A DNA stretch of 6,906 nucleotides, from assembly GCA_031254075.1 (NCBI GenBank), contig JAIRVD010000018.1, forward strand, positions 1 through 6,906, given 5' to 3'. The position numbers and the translations under genes are program-made. Shown here piece after piece: positions 1-5,845 of the stretch. The DNA comes from Clostridiales bacterium. GTDB taxonomy: Bacteria; Bacillota; Clostridia; Lachnospirales; WQUN01. Within the stretch, counting starts at the first letter, position 1. The number at the start of each line of letters is the position of its first letter. The notes under the pieces are model-generated. The model had not been told where the DNA came from and ran no database searches. It saw only the letters and a list, made by a program, of their open reading frames with translations.

Positions 1-855
1 AATTACGCTTCCGCATTCGGCACGCAAGAAGATGTGCGCACGCTTGCCGACTACACGATACAGCGGCATTTTCCCGAAATCGAAAACAACGAAAATAAGT
101 ATTTATTGCTTTTAAAAGAAACCGCAAAACGGCAAGCATCACTAATCGCAAAATGGCAGCTCGTCGGCTTTGTCCACGGCGTAATGAACACCGATAATAT
201 GACGATTTCCGGCGAAACAATTGACTACGGGCCGTGCGCATTCATGGACATATATACTCAAAACACCGTTTTCAGCTCCATCGACACAGAAGGGCGTTAC
301 GCATACGGCAATCAACCCCAAATAGGCGCGTGGAATCTTTGCCGCTTCGCAGAATCGCTTTTGCCGCTGCTCGATGAAGACGAAGCAAAAAAAGTAATTT
401 CACATTATTGGGAATGCTTTCACGATAATTTTCAAAACGGAATGCGCGAAAAACTCGGCATCACAAACAGCGAACCGCAAGACACCGAATTAATCGAAGA
501 GCTCCTGCAATTAATGACAAACCATAAACTCGATTTCACAAATACATTCCGCACGCTTTCACTTCATCTCGGTTTGCCGAACGCACCCGGGCTTTCCGAA
601 TGGCAACTAAAATGGCAGTCACGCCTCGGTCGCCAATCGCAAAAAGATTGCGTCTCCGAAATAATGAAAAAGCACAATCCCGCGGTCATTCCGAGAAACC
701 ACCGCGTGGAAGAAGCACTCTCCGCCGCAGAACAGGGCGATTATTATGTAATGAAAAATTTGCTTACGGCACTGAAAAAACCCTACGAAGACAACAAGGA
801 ATATTCGCAACCCCCGCAAAGCACTTGCAAGTACAAAACTTACTGCGGGACATAA
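1..855 (+). CDS. selO: Protein adenylyltransferase SelO (YdiU/UPF0061), 5'-truncated by the window edge
   Basis: The reading frame is open from base 1 (Asn-Tyr-Ala-Ser-Ala-Phe-Gly) and ends with TAA at 853-855, so 284 codons of the C-terminal part are present. E. coli YdiU is about 478 residues, so roughly the first 40 percent lies upstream. The GTG at 34 is an internal codon, not a start. Counting from the first codon in the window, the family blocks are [12 protein letters not shown] (56-67) and IDYGP (74-78), which carry the Asn/Asp and the DFG-like Asp that bind metal and nucleotide in this pseudokinase fold. They are followed by GRYAYGNQP, and by [15 protein letters not shown] near the C-terminus. 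SelO transfers AMP from ATP to Ser, Thr or Tyr of target proteins and is linked to redox stress responses. The protein ends TYCGT; this Cys lies where some eukaryotic SelO proteins carry selenocysteine. The following stem-loop at 928-967 is its likely terminator. Confidence 0.95.
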   Translation, partial: NYASAFGTQEDVRTLADYTIQRHFPEIENNENKYLLLLKETAKRQASLIAKWQLVGFVHGVMNTDNMTISGETIDYGPCAFMDIYTQNTVFSSIDTEGRYAYGNQPQIGAWNLCRFAESLLPLLDEDEAKKVISHYWECFHDNFQNGMREKLGITNSEPQDTELIEELLQLMTNHKLDFTNTFRTLSLHLGLPNAPGLSEWQLKWQSRLGRQSQKDCVSEIMKKHNPAVIPRNHRVEEALSAAEQGDYYVMKNLLTALKKPYEDNKEYSQPPQSTCKYKTYCGT

Positions 856-927
856 TAGTTGTATGGCATTTTATATGAACGAAAAAAAATGACCTGTTGC
901 GAGAATTGACACCCTTTAAAATAAATA
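856..927. other. Short gene-free stretch after selO
   Basis: Only the 3' flank of selO before the terminator. It contains no ORF with a ribosome-binding site and no RNA gene I can see. The TTGACA at 906-911 has no -10 partner. No gap in this window exceeds about 120 bases. Confidence 0.6.
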
Positions 928-967
928 CGCCGTTCGGGAATGTTCAAAATCAATTCTGCGAACGGCG
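928..967. terminator. Bidirectional intrinsic terminator between selO and rpmE
   Basis: A 9-bp perfect stem, CGCCGTTCG (928-936) with CGAACGGCG (959-967), is extended inward by GAAT (938-941) pairing with ATTC (953-956) after a small bulge. On the + strand the stem is followed by AATTTTTTAG, and on the - strand by TATTTATTTT. It can therefore end selO transcripts from the left and rpmE transcripts from the right. It starts 73 bases after the selO stop and ends 6 bases beyond the rpmE stop, so the rpmE side is the tighter fit. Confidence 0.85.
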
Positions 968-973
968 AATTTT

Positions 974-1177
974 TTAGTCTCTCTGATATTTCTTTTTGAA
1001 TTTCTCAACGCGTCCGCCGGCTTCGAGAAGCAGTTTTTGGCTTCCCGTGTAAAAAGGATGGCATTTGGAACATACTTCAACGCGAATTTCTTCTTTTGTG
1101 GAGCCCGTAACGAACTCATTGCCGCAGTTGCATCGTACTTTTGCCTGAAAATATTTCGGATGGATAGCCGCTTTCAT
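974..1177 (-). CDS. rpmE: 50S ribosomal protein L31, zinc-binding (C+) form
   Basis: The 67-residue product begins MKAAIHPKY and matches bacterial L31 in length and pattern. It is a small protein of the large ribosomal subunit near the central protuberance, where it helps bridge the subunits. Four cysteines (C16, C18, C36, C39) form the CxC...CxxC zinc site of the C+ paralogue, which can act as a zinc store; the block [10 protein letters not shown] (36-45) is characteristic. The ATG at 1177-1175 is preceded by GAAAGGAT (1193-1186 on the - strand), a good ribosome-binding site 8 bases upstream. A sigma-A-like promoter lies at 1228-1256 and the terminator at 928-967, so the gene can be transcribed alone. 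The membrane protein gene upstream on the same strand has no visible terminator and could read through. No Zur-like site was recognised. Confidence 0.97.
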   Translation of the reverse strand: MKAAIHPKYFQAKVRCNCGNEFVTGSTKEEIRVEVCSKCHPFYTGSQKLLLEAGGRVEKFKKKYQRD

Positions 1178-1227
1178 TTTTCACCATCCTTTCTTTTTGA
1201 AATGAGGCACCGATAAGCGCAAGGCGG

Positions 1228-1256
1228 ATTGTACCACACAACAAATTATTTTGCAA
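1228..1256 (-). promoter_or_regulatory. Sigma-A-type promoter for rpmE with extended -10
   Basis: Reading the - strand, TTGCAA (1256-1251) and TACAAT (1233-1228) are separated by 17 bases. A TG one base before the -10 gives an extended -10 (TGGTACAAT). The -35 box lies in the last codons of the upstream membrane gene. Transcription would begin near 1221, leaving a leader of about 44 bases before the rpmE ATG. That leader contains only a weak possible stem (GCGC with GTGC). Confidence 0.7.
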
Positions 1257-2361
1257 AACGAAGTTTTGATAAAAAGCAAACAATGGTCGGCGTAAGAAGA
1301 ACAACTAAAACATTCGCGGCAGAAAACATAAGAAACGGAATGGGTGCGAATATAAAACTGTTTCCGTACTTATAAAAACTGCCGCCAAGCATTAAGAACT
1401 CGGAGAAATACAGCAAAATTACTGTACAAGCCGACACGGCGGAAGCAAGCACGTGTGATTTCTCTATTAAAAGCCCGGCAGAAACCGCCGCAAGAATTAT
1501 GCAAAGCAGCACGCTTACGGTGCTTTCCGGTGTTATGTGGCTTGATTCAAAATGAACATAGTCAATAACGCGCACCGCCAAAACAGAAGACAAATAAGCC
1601 GCCCCGGTAATTGCGTGAACGAGAAGACGAGAGAGAGAGAAATTATGAATCAAAATAAATAAAAAATTAAGCATGGCAAGTATTAAAATGATTGAAAAAA
1701 TATAGTAATGTAATTTTACAGCGGGTGAAATATCGAGATTTACATGCATTATGGGTTCACTGCTGATTTCTTCTTCCGCCGATGGGAACAAAGGATTTTC
1801 CGCTTCGAAGAAAATATTAAATCTTCGGGAAGAAACCACTTCGCGACCGTCTTCCAAGTAATAAATAACGGCTCCCGAACGAGTGTGCTGAACACTGCGC
1901 GACATAAAATACTGCCCGTTGATTAAAAATAAATTGTTTTCTCCGAAAGGCAATTCGGATTCTTCTATAAGGTACGCAATTTCGCCGTCCGAAACGGTAA
2001 ATGTAAGCTCGGGATAAAGATGCATCAATTCGCCCGTCGCAACATCGAGGCTGTTAATCAACCGCCACTGTTTCGACGCGGCGTTTTCAAAAAAAATGTT
2101 GCTAAACAAAAAAACTGCCGCCGATATAATAAACGCAGCGATTCGAATTTTTTTCACAGAAAAAAACACGAATCCCGCGAAAAGAGAAATCATGATTGCC
2201 GCGAACGGAATAATTAAATTTTCATTTGCGAAATCGGAAACAATGTAGCCCGCAAAAATATTTTGAAAAAGAATTGCACATTCAAACAAAGGTTTCCATG
2301 AAACGCAAATCCATACAAACAAAGCCGCAGCATAAAATAGAACAATCCGATTTTTCAGCAT
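1246..2361 (-). CDS. Multi-pass membrane protein of unknown function with a large extracytoplasmic domain
   Basis: I do not recognise a family. The 371-residue product has three N-terminal hydrophobic segments (about residues 5-25, 42-58 and 62-80) and then a soluble region of about 130 residues (about 81-215). This soluble part is rich in charged and aromatic residues, with stretches such as ELTFTVSDGEIAYLIEESEL and NNLFLINGQYFMSRSVQ. Five or six further hydrophobic segments follow to the C-terminus, which ends FLSKLRFAK. The soluble part probably faces outside the membrane, as a loop between the two membrane blocks. The start at 2361 is preferred because GTGGGAG lies 7 bases upstream. An in-frame ATG 33 bases further upstream (2394) falls inside the -10 box and would not be in the transcript. 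The gene lies upstream of rpmE on the same strand and diverges from dus. It contains no transporter or enzyme motif I can name. Confidence 0.75.
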   Translation of the reverse strand: MLKNRIVLFYAAALFVWICVSWKPLFECAILFQNIFAGYIVSDFANENLIIPFAAIMISLFAGFVFFSVKKIRIAAFIISAAVFLFSNIFFENAASKQWRLINSLDVATGELMHLYPELTFTVSDGEIAYLIEESELPFGENNLFLINGQYFMSRSVQHTRSGAVIYYLEDGREVVSSRRFNIFFEAENPLFPSAEEEISSEPIMHVNLDISPAVKLHYYIFSIILILAMLNFLFILIHNFSLSRLLVHAITGAAYLSSVLAVRVIDYVHFESSHITPESTVSVLLCIILAAVSAGLLIEKSHVLASAVSACTVILLYFSEFLMLGGSFYKYGNSFIFAPIPFLMFSAANVLVVLLTPTIVCFLSKLRFAK

Positions 2362-2373
2362 TTTTTTCTCCCA

Positions 2374-2401
2374 CTTACAAAAATATATTTTCATTATACT
2401 T
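2374..2401 (+). promoter_or_regulatory. Possible promoter for the dus operon, overlapping the divergent promoter
   Basis: CTTACA (2374-2379), a 16-base spacer and TATACT (2396-2401) form a plausible + strand promoter. Its -10 box shares bases with the opposing TATAAT (2393-2398). Transcription would start near 2408, about 57 bases before the dus ATG. A second weaker candidate is TTGCAA (2426-2431), 17 bases, TAAAAC (2449-2454), which would give an almost leaderless dus transcript. The TATAAT at 2461-2466 has no usable -35 box at normal spacing. The choice between these cannot be settled by reading. Confidence 0.3.
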
Positions 2402-2421
2402 TTTTAACATATCAATATCTA
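2393..2421 (-). promoter_or_regulatory. Promoter for the membrane protein gene
   Basis: On the - strand a perfect TATAAT (2398-2393) is preceded by 17 bases and a TAGATA -35 box (2421-2416, 4 of 6 consensus). The predicted start point near 2386 leaves about 25 bases before the ATG at 2361, with the Shine-Dalgarno GGGAG in between. The -10 box overlaps the in-frame ATG at 2394, which argues against that ATG as the translation start. Confidence 0.55.
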
Positions 2422-2464
2422 TACGTTGCAATTTCGTGCGGGAAATGTTAAAACTTGAATTATA

Positions 2465-3370
2465 ATGCGAAAATTAATTATGGCACCGATGGCGGGAGTA
2501 ACGGATATGTACTTCCGCTTAATTGTATGGGAGCATGGCGCGGAGCTTACGGTTTCGGAGATGGTGAGCGCGAAAAGCATTGTTTGCGCGAATAAGAATA
2601 CGTATAAGCTTTTGGCGAACGATGAGTGCGTGCGTCCGTGGAGCGTACAGTTTTTCGGGCATGAGCCCGAGATTTTGGCGGAAGCGATTAAGCGGCTTGA
2701 GGATGCGCCGTTTGATATTGTGGATATCAACATGGGTTGCCCAATGCCGAAAATCGTTAAAAACGGAGAAGGCGCGGCATTGATGCTCGACCCGCCGCTT
2801 GCGGGAAAAATGATTGAATCCGCGGTGAAAGCGTCGAGTCGTCCGGTGACGGTGAAGATTCGCAAAGGGTTTACGGCGGCGGCGACAAACGCGGTTGAAA
2901 TGGCACGCATTGCGGAAGAATGCGGCGCGTCGGCAGTTGCGGTTCACGGCAGAACGCGCGACCAATTTTACACGGGCAGAGCCGACTGGAGCGCAATCGC
3001 GGAAGTAAAGTCCGCCGTAAAAATTCAGGTAATCGGCAACGGCGATATTTTTACGCCCGAAGACGCGGCGGAAAAAATAAAACTCTGCGACGCATTAATG
3101 ATTGCACGCGGCGCACTCGGAAATCCGTGGATTTTTTCACGCTCAAAGGCATTTCTCGAAACGGGAATTCTTCCGCCGCCGCCAAGCAATGACGAAATTA
3201 TAAAAACAGCATTGCGCCACTTGCATTCCGTCGAAAACTGCATCGAGATGCGCAAACATTTATGCTGGTACACAAAGGGAATGCCCGGTTCCGCAGAAGC
3301 CCGCAGAAAAATCAACAACGCAAAATCAAAAAATGAAATGGAAGATATTTTATTAAGAATGGAGAGTTGA
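2465..3370 (+). CDS. dus: tRNA-dihydrouridine synthase (DusB-like)
   Basis: The 301-residue product is an FMN- and NADPH-dependent flavoenzyme family member that reduces specific uridines of tRNA to dihydrouridine in the cytoplasm. The N-terminal TIM barrel carries APMAGVTDMYFR (7-18) at the flavin site and DINMGCP (87-93), with C92 the expected catalytic acid. It also has VKIRKGF (130-136), HGRTR (161-165), GNGDI (191-195) and IARGALGNPWIF (213-224) for the flavin phosphate. The rest (about 240-301) is the helical tRNA-binding domain, slightly shorter than in E. coli DusB (about 321 residues). The start at 2465 fits the family N-terminus but has no clear Shine-Dalgarno; the ATG at 2480 lacks one too and would remove the first strand. 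The gene stops 1 base before the next ATG, so the two are probably coupled. Which Dus subfamily, and so which uridine, is inference. Confidence 0.95.
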   Translation: MRKLIMAPMAGVTDMYFRLIVWEHGAELTVSEMVSAKSIVCANKNTYKLLANDECVRPWSVQFFGHEPEILAEAIKRLEDAPFDIVDINMGCPMPKIVKNGEGAALMLDPPLAGKMIESAVKASSRPVTVKIRKGFTAAATNAVEMARIAEECGASAVAVHGRTRDQFYTGRADWSAIAEVKSAVKIQVIGNGDIFTPEDAAEKIKLCDALMIARGALGNPWIFSRSKAFLETGILPPPPSNDEIIKTALRHLHSVENCIEMRKHLCWYTKGMPGSAEARRKINNAKSKNEMEDILLRMES

Positions 3371-3371
3371 G

Positions 3372-3902
3372 ATGAGAAGAAAAATAAAACTTGCCGCGTT
3401 CACTATTTTCGCGGTTTTCGCGATTTTCGCGGTTACGGTTTTCGCGCAGCCGGGCGCGGCAAGCGACCCGCTTGTTACACAGCGTTTCGTTGAGGACAGG
3501 CTTGCGCAGCTTCAAGCCGAAATCGTTGTTCTGCGCAACGCGGTTGCGGCGTTAGACCCTAACGCGATTCAAAGTCTTCCGCAAATTCCGTCCGAAACGC
3601 CCGAAGCACCACCCACAACAATCGTCACCGCCGAACGCGATGTTTTTGAGGTTCTTCATTTACAAGAAGGGCAAATGGTGATTTTCGGCGCAAGCGCGGA
3701 ATTCATTCTTCGCGGCGGAAACGCCACCGCGATTACGGGCGTAAACGGAATAATCGACATCACCGGCGGGCGCGATGTTCTTAACGGCGAAATCATTGAC
3801 TTCAACCATTTAATGATGGTTCCCGTTGCGGACGGACGCGGCGTTTTAATTCGCGCCGAATCGTGGATTATGGCAAGAGGGATTTATACAATCGTGAGTT
3901 AA
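3372..3902 (+). CDS. Small secreted protein of unknown function
   Basis: The 176-residue product begins with a signal peptide: MRRKIK, then a hydrophobic core ending VFA (about residues 7-25), with cleavage likely after A25 or after GAA (28-30). Residues 33-61 (DPLVTQRFVEDRLAQLQ onward) look like a short amphipathic or coiled-coil helix. A proline-rich linker (67-82) follows, then a compact beta-rich domain (about 87-176) with EFILRGGNATAI, GIIDITGGRDVLNGE, NHLMMVPVADGRG and WIMARGIYTIV. I recall this C-terminal pattern from uncharacterised small exported proteins of Clostridia and relatives, but no function is known to me. GGAGAG (3361-3366) lies 5 bases before the ATG, inside the end of dus. 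The ATG follows the dus stop by 1 base, and DUF4364 follows 12 bases later, so the three probably form one operon. The signal peptide is encoded by a 9-bp repeat. Confidence 0.85.
   Translation: MRRKIKLAAFTIFAVFAIFAVTVFAQPGAASDPLVTQRFVEDRLAQLQAEIVVLRNAVAALDPNAIQSLPQIPSETPEAPPTTIVTAERDVFEVLHLQEGQMVIFGASAEFILRGGNATAITGVNGIIDITGGRDVLNGEIIDFNHLMMVPVADGRGVLIRAESWIMARGIYTIVS
3405..3446 (+). repeat. 9-bp in-frame tandem repeat encoding the signal-peptide core
   Basis: Three head-to-tail copies of RTTTTCGCG (3405-3413, 3414-3422, 3423-3431) are followed, after six bases (GTTACG), by a fourth copy (3438-3446). Copies alternate between A and G at the first base and are otherwise identical. Each encodes Ile-Phe-Ala or Val-Phe-Ala, so gain or loss of a copy changes the hydrophobic core by three residues without breaking the frame. 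Confidence 0.9.
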
Positions 3903-3914
3903 AGGAGCACGGAG

Positions 3915-4469
3915 ATGGCAATTGCGGTTGAATATAATGATGTTGAAAATAAGTTGTTGATTTTATATTTGATAAATACAATGGATTTGCCGATGTCCAG
4001 TTCGCAGATTACGGATTTTGTTATTCAAAAGGAATTAATGCATCAGTTTGTACTGGAAAAAAATCTCGCGGACATGGTAGAACGCGGCTTTCTTGATACA
4101 ACTCACGAGGACACGCAGGACGAAAGCATTACAAAATATGCGCTGACCGATGAGGGGCTCACCAATCTTGAGCTTTTGGAAACTCAAATTCCGCGTCCCG
4201 TGCGAAATATAATTACACAATACGTGGACGAAAATCGCGGCAAAATAAAAAAGGGCTTTGAAAAAACAGCCCATTATTTCCCGAACGCCGATAATGACGA
4301 GTACATTGTAAAATGCGGCGTCTACGATGACAAACGCAGCGCCGCAATGCTTATGGAAATTTCCGTTCCCGTTATCACGCGCGAACAGGCAAAACAAATT
4401 ACTGCAAACTGGAACGCAAACTACAATACGCTATACCAACGCATTCTTTCCGTTCTTATCGAAAATTAA
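3915..4469 (+). CDS. DUF4364 family protein, winged-helix-like N-terminus
   Basis: The 184-residue product matches the DUF4364 pattern from clostridial genomes: ENKLLILYLINTMDLPMSSSQITDFV near the N-terminus (11-36), LADMVERGFL (51-60) and YALTDEGLTNLELLE (75-89). Residues about 10-92 read as a winged helix, with a recognition-type helix around SSSQITDFVIQKELM and a wing through the TTHEDTQDESITKYALT segment. The C-terminal half (about 93-184) is mixed alpha/beta (EYIVKCGVYDDKRSAAMLMEISVPV) and may mediate dimerisation or ligand sensing. A DNA-binding or regulatory role is inferred from the fold only; the targets are unknown. The Shine-Dalgarno AAAGGAG (3901-3907) overlaps the stop of the secreted-protein gene and lies 7 bases before the ATG, which fixes the start. 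No intrinsic terminator follows, so transcripts may continue into tRNA-Asp. Confidence 0.85.
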   Translation: MAIAVEYNDVENKLLILYLINTMDLPMSSSQITDFVIQKELMHQFVLEKNLADMVERGFLDTTHEDTQDESITKYALTDEGLTNLELLETQIPRPVRNIITQYVDENRGKIKKGFEKTAHYFPNADNDEYIVKCGVYDDKRSAAMLMEISVPVITREQAKQITANWNANYNTLYQRILSVLIEN

Positions 4470-4472
4470 CAG

Positions 4473-4502
4473 TTGACAAACACTTCTTGATAAGTGTAAT
4501 AT
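4473..4502 (+). promoter_or_regulatory. Strong promoter for tRNA-Asp
   Basis: A perfect TTGACA (4473-4478), an 18-base spacer and TAATAT (4497-4502), with TG immediately upstream of the -10, lie just after the DUF4364 stop codon. The spacer carries an inverted repeat, CACTT (4481-4485) with AAGTG (4492-4496). The start point would be near 4509, giving a short 5' leader before the mature tRNA. In that leader AAGCA (4515-4519) can pair with TGCTT (4524-4528). Confidence 0.75.
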
Positions 4503-4531
4503 GTCCTTCGCGGTAAGCATTCTTGCTTCCC

Positions 4532-4605
<74 letters not shown>

Positions 4606-4609
4606 CTTT

Positions 4610-5770
4610 TTATTTGAAATTTCCAAGTGAAATATCACTGTCGCCTAAATTTTCGGCGGCAGTTGTTTTTTTGTAGAAGCGTATTGCGTTTTTCAGCACG
4701 CCTTCGAAGGTGTAGAAATCGTCGTCTTCGGAAAGCGGCAGTGAAACGGTTTGCTTCAGGAAGCCCGATTTATAGATTGCGGTAATCAGCTCTACGGTTT
4801 TTCTTCCGTCGATTCCCGTTATCAGCGGGCGCGAGTTGTTTTCTATTGCTGAGAGAACGTCGTCGATTTCGCCGTCGAAGCCTTCATGCTTGCGTGACGG
4901 CAGGGAATTGTATTTTTCGGTGATTTGCTTTTCGAGTTTGGCGTTAGATTCGCCGAAGCCGTTTGGTTTTGAGATTTCTGCCGCAACGGAAAACGGTGCG
5001 GCGATTTTTGCGTTTTCACATTGCAAAACGATGCTCTGCGTTCCGCCGTGATGAACCACGGATGAAGTGACTTCCGCGAGTGCGCCGTCGTCATATTTCA
5101 AAATCGCGAACGATAAATCTTCGCATTCGGAATTATCATGCATTACATTAGAAAGAACTGCCGTGACTTCTGCCGGAAGTTCTTTTTTTATCCAGTTAAG
5201 CATGTCGATTTGATGAACGGCGTGGTTTAACGTCGGCCCGCCGCCTTCTTTTTCCCAAGTCCCGCGCCACCAAAGGTCGTAGTAGCAATGTCCGCGCCAC
5301 CACAGCGAATCAACATGCGCACAACGAATCTTCCCCGCGATTTCGGAATCCGCAAGACGCTCAAGCTTACTAATCATATTCAAAAAACGATTCTGTGCGC
5401 CGCACGACAGGATTACGCCGTTGCGTTTTTCCGCCGCAAGCATTTCGTCACATTCTTTCAGGCATGTTGCCATCGGTTTTTCCACCAGCACGTGAAGCCC
5501 TTTGTTCATGCAATTTATTGAAATTTCCGCGTGAACATACGGCGGCGTGCAGTTCGAAGCCAAATCAATCGCAACATCCGATTCAAGCATTTCTTCGTGG
5601 CTTGCAAAGACCGCCGCGTCGTCCAGTGAAAACCGCTTCTTCGCCGCCTCCGCTTTTTCGGGAAAAATATCCACCAACGCTACGATTTTGCATCTTTCAG
5701 AAAATTTCAAATAACTTCCGATATGCGCCCCGGAAATATTTCCGCAGCCAATTATTGCAACCTTAATCAT
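4610..5770 (-). CDS. Gfo/Idh/MocA family NAD(P)-dependent oxidoreductase
   Basis: The 386-residue product begins MIKVAIIGCGNISGAH, a Rossmann nucleotide-binding motif (GCGNISG, 8-14), with D34 at the end of the second strand positioned to bind the NAD ribose. VEKPMA (96-101) carries the family Lys (K98). A central block with WWRG, YYDLWWRGTWEKEGGG and LNHAVHQIDML (181-191) follows, where H186 is the probable catalytic His. SRPLITGIDGRKTVELITAIYKSG (313-336) is the usual C-terminal dimerisation-region signature. The family oxidises or reduces sugars and related alcohols; the substrate here cannot be read from sequence. The start at 5770 is set by AGGAGGT 7 bases upstream. The frame stays open to 5854, but that extension precedes the promoter start point and lacks the fold. 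The stop lies 4 bases from tRNA-Asp on the opposite strand, with no visible terminator of its own. The gene diverges from the metal ABC operon. Confidence 0.92.
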   Translation of the reverse strand: MIKVAIIGCGNISGAHIGSYLKFSERCKIVALVDIFPEKAEAAKKRFSLDDAAVFASHEEMLESDVAIDLASNCTPPYVHAEISINCMNKGLHVLVEKPMATCLKECDEMLAAEKRNGVILSCGAQNRFLNMISKLERLADSEIAGKIRCAHVDSLWWRGHCYYDLWWRGTWEKEGGGPTLNHAVHQIDMLNWIKKELPAEVTAVLSNVMHDNSECEDLSFAILKYDDGALAEVTSSVVHHGGTQSIVLQCENAKIAAPFSVAAEISKPNGFGESNAKLEKQITEKYNSLPSRKHEGFDGEIDDVLSAIENNSRPLITGIDGRKTVELITAIYKSGFLKQTVSLPLSEDDDFYTFEGVLKNAIRFYKKTTAAENLGDSDISLGNFK

Positions 5771-5788
5771 GTCGCACCTCCTGCGAAG

Positions 5789-5817
5789 AATATAACATTT
5801 GTATAGGAAAATCACAA
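5789..5817 (-). promoter_or_regulatory. Promoter of the oxidoreductase gene
   Basis: On the - strand TTGTGA (5817-5812) and TATATT (5794-5789) are separated by 17 bases. They match the -35 and -10 consensus at 4 and 5 of 6 positions. The start point would be near 5782, leaving about a dozen bases before the ATG with the Shine-Dalgarno AGGAGGT inside. The -35 box overlaps the left edge of the palindrome at 5816-5830. Confidence 0.6.
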
Positions 5818-5830
5818 TATTGGCAATATT
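5816..5830. promoter_or_regulatory. Candidate operator: odd-centred palindrome between oxidoreductase and metal ABC operon
   Basis: AATATTG (5816-5822), a central G (5823) and CAATATT (5824-5830) form a perfect 15-bp inverted repeat. It overlaps the -35 box of the leftward promoter by two bases and lies 15 bases before the ATPase ATG, so a bound protein could affect both directions. It does not match a Fur, Zur or MntR consensus that I can confidently recall. A + strand promoter for the ABC operon is not clear; TTGTAT (5799-5804) with CAATAT (5824-5829) would need a 19-base spacer and would include the palindrome. AT-rich palindromes can occur by chance. Confidence 0.4.
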
Positions 5831-5845
5831 TGTAAGGGTGATGTG

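Noticed and set aside
906..911. TTGACA after selO as a promoter -35 box
   Set aside because: No -10 box at 16-18 bases. The spacer would run into the terminator stem and no + strand gene follows.
1629..1640. (GA)6 dinucleotide run in the membrane protein gene as a phase-variation switch
   Set aside because: Six units are short for slippage-based switching. It lies mid-gene and encodes an ordinary Ser-Leu-Ser stretch with the frame intact.
2362..2394. Upstream ATG (2394) for the membrane protein
   Set aside because: It lies inside the TATAAT -10 box, so it would not be transcribed from that promoter. The ATG at 2361 has a good Shine-Dalgarno.
2419..2965. Two antisense ORFs of 163 and 148 residues under dus
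   Set aside because: They are fully antisense to a well-matched dus gene, with low-complexity Arg-rich or Ser/Ala-rich translations and no family motif. GCG-rich codons of dus keep the opposite frames open.
4035..4397. Antisense ORF of 120 residues under DUF4364
   Set aside because: No ribosome-binding site or recognisable motif; explained by the real gene on the other strand.
4626..4639. AGTGA-AATA-TCACT stem near the end of the oxidoreductase gene as a terminator
   Set aside because: It has a short stem inside the coding region, with no T run on the - strand after it.
5262..5302. Direct repeat CCGCGCCACCA (5262-5272 and 5292-5302) in the oxidoreductase gene
   Set aside because: It encodes the two WWRG motifs, and WxRG/WRGTW with GGGxxxNH is a usual pattern in this enzyme family, so no duplication event is needed.
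5395..5766. + strand ORF of 123 residues under the oxidoreductase
   Set aside because: It is a shadow of the oxidoreductase with a Pro/Arg-rich translation, no ribosome-binding site and no motif.
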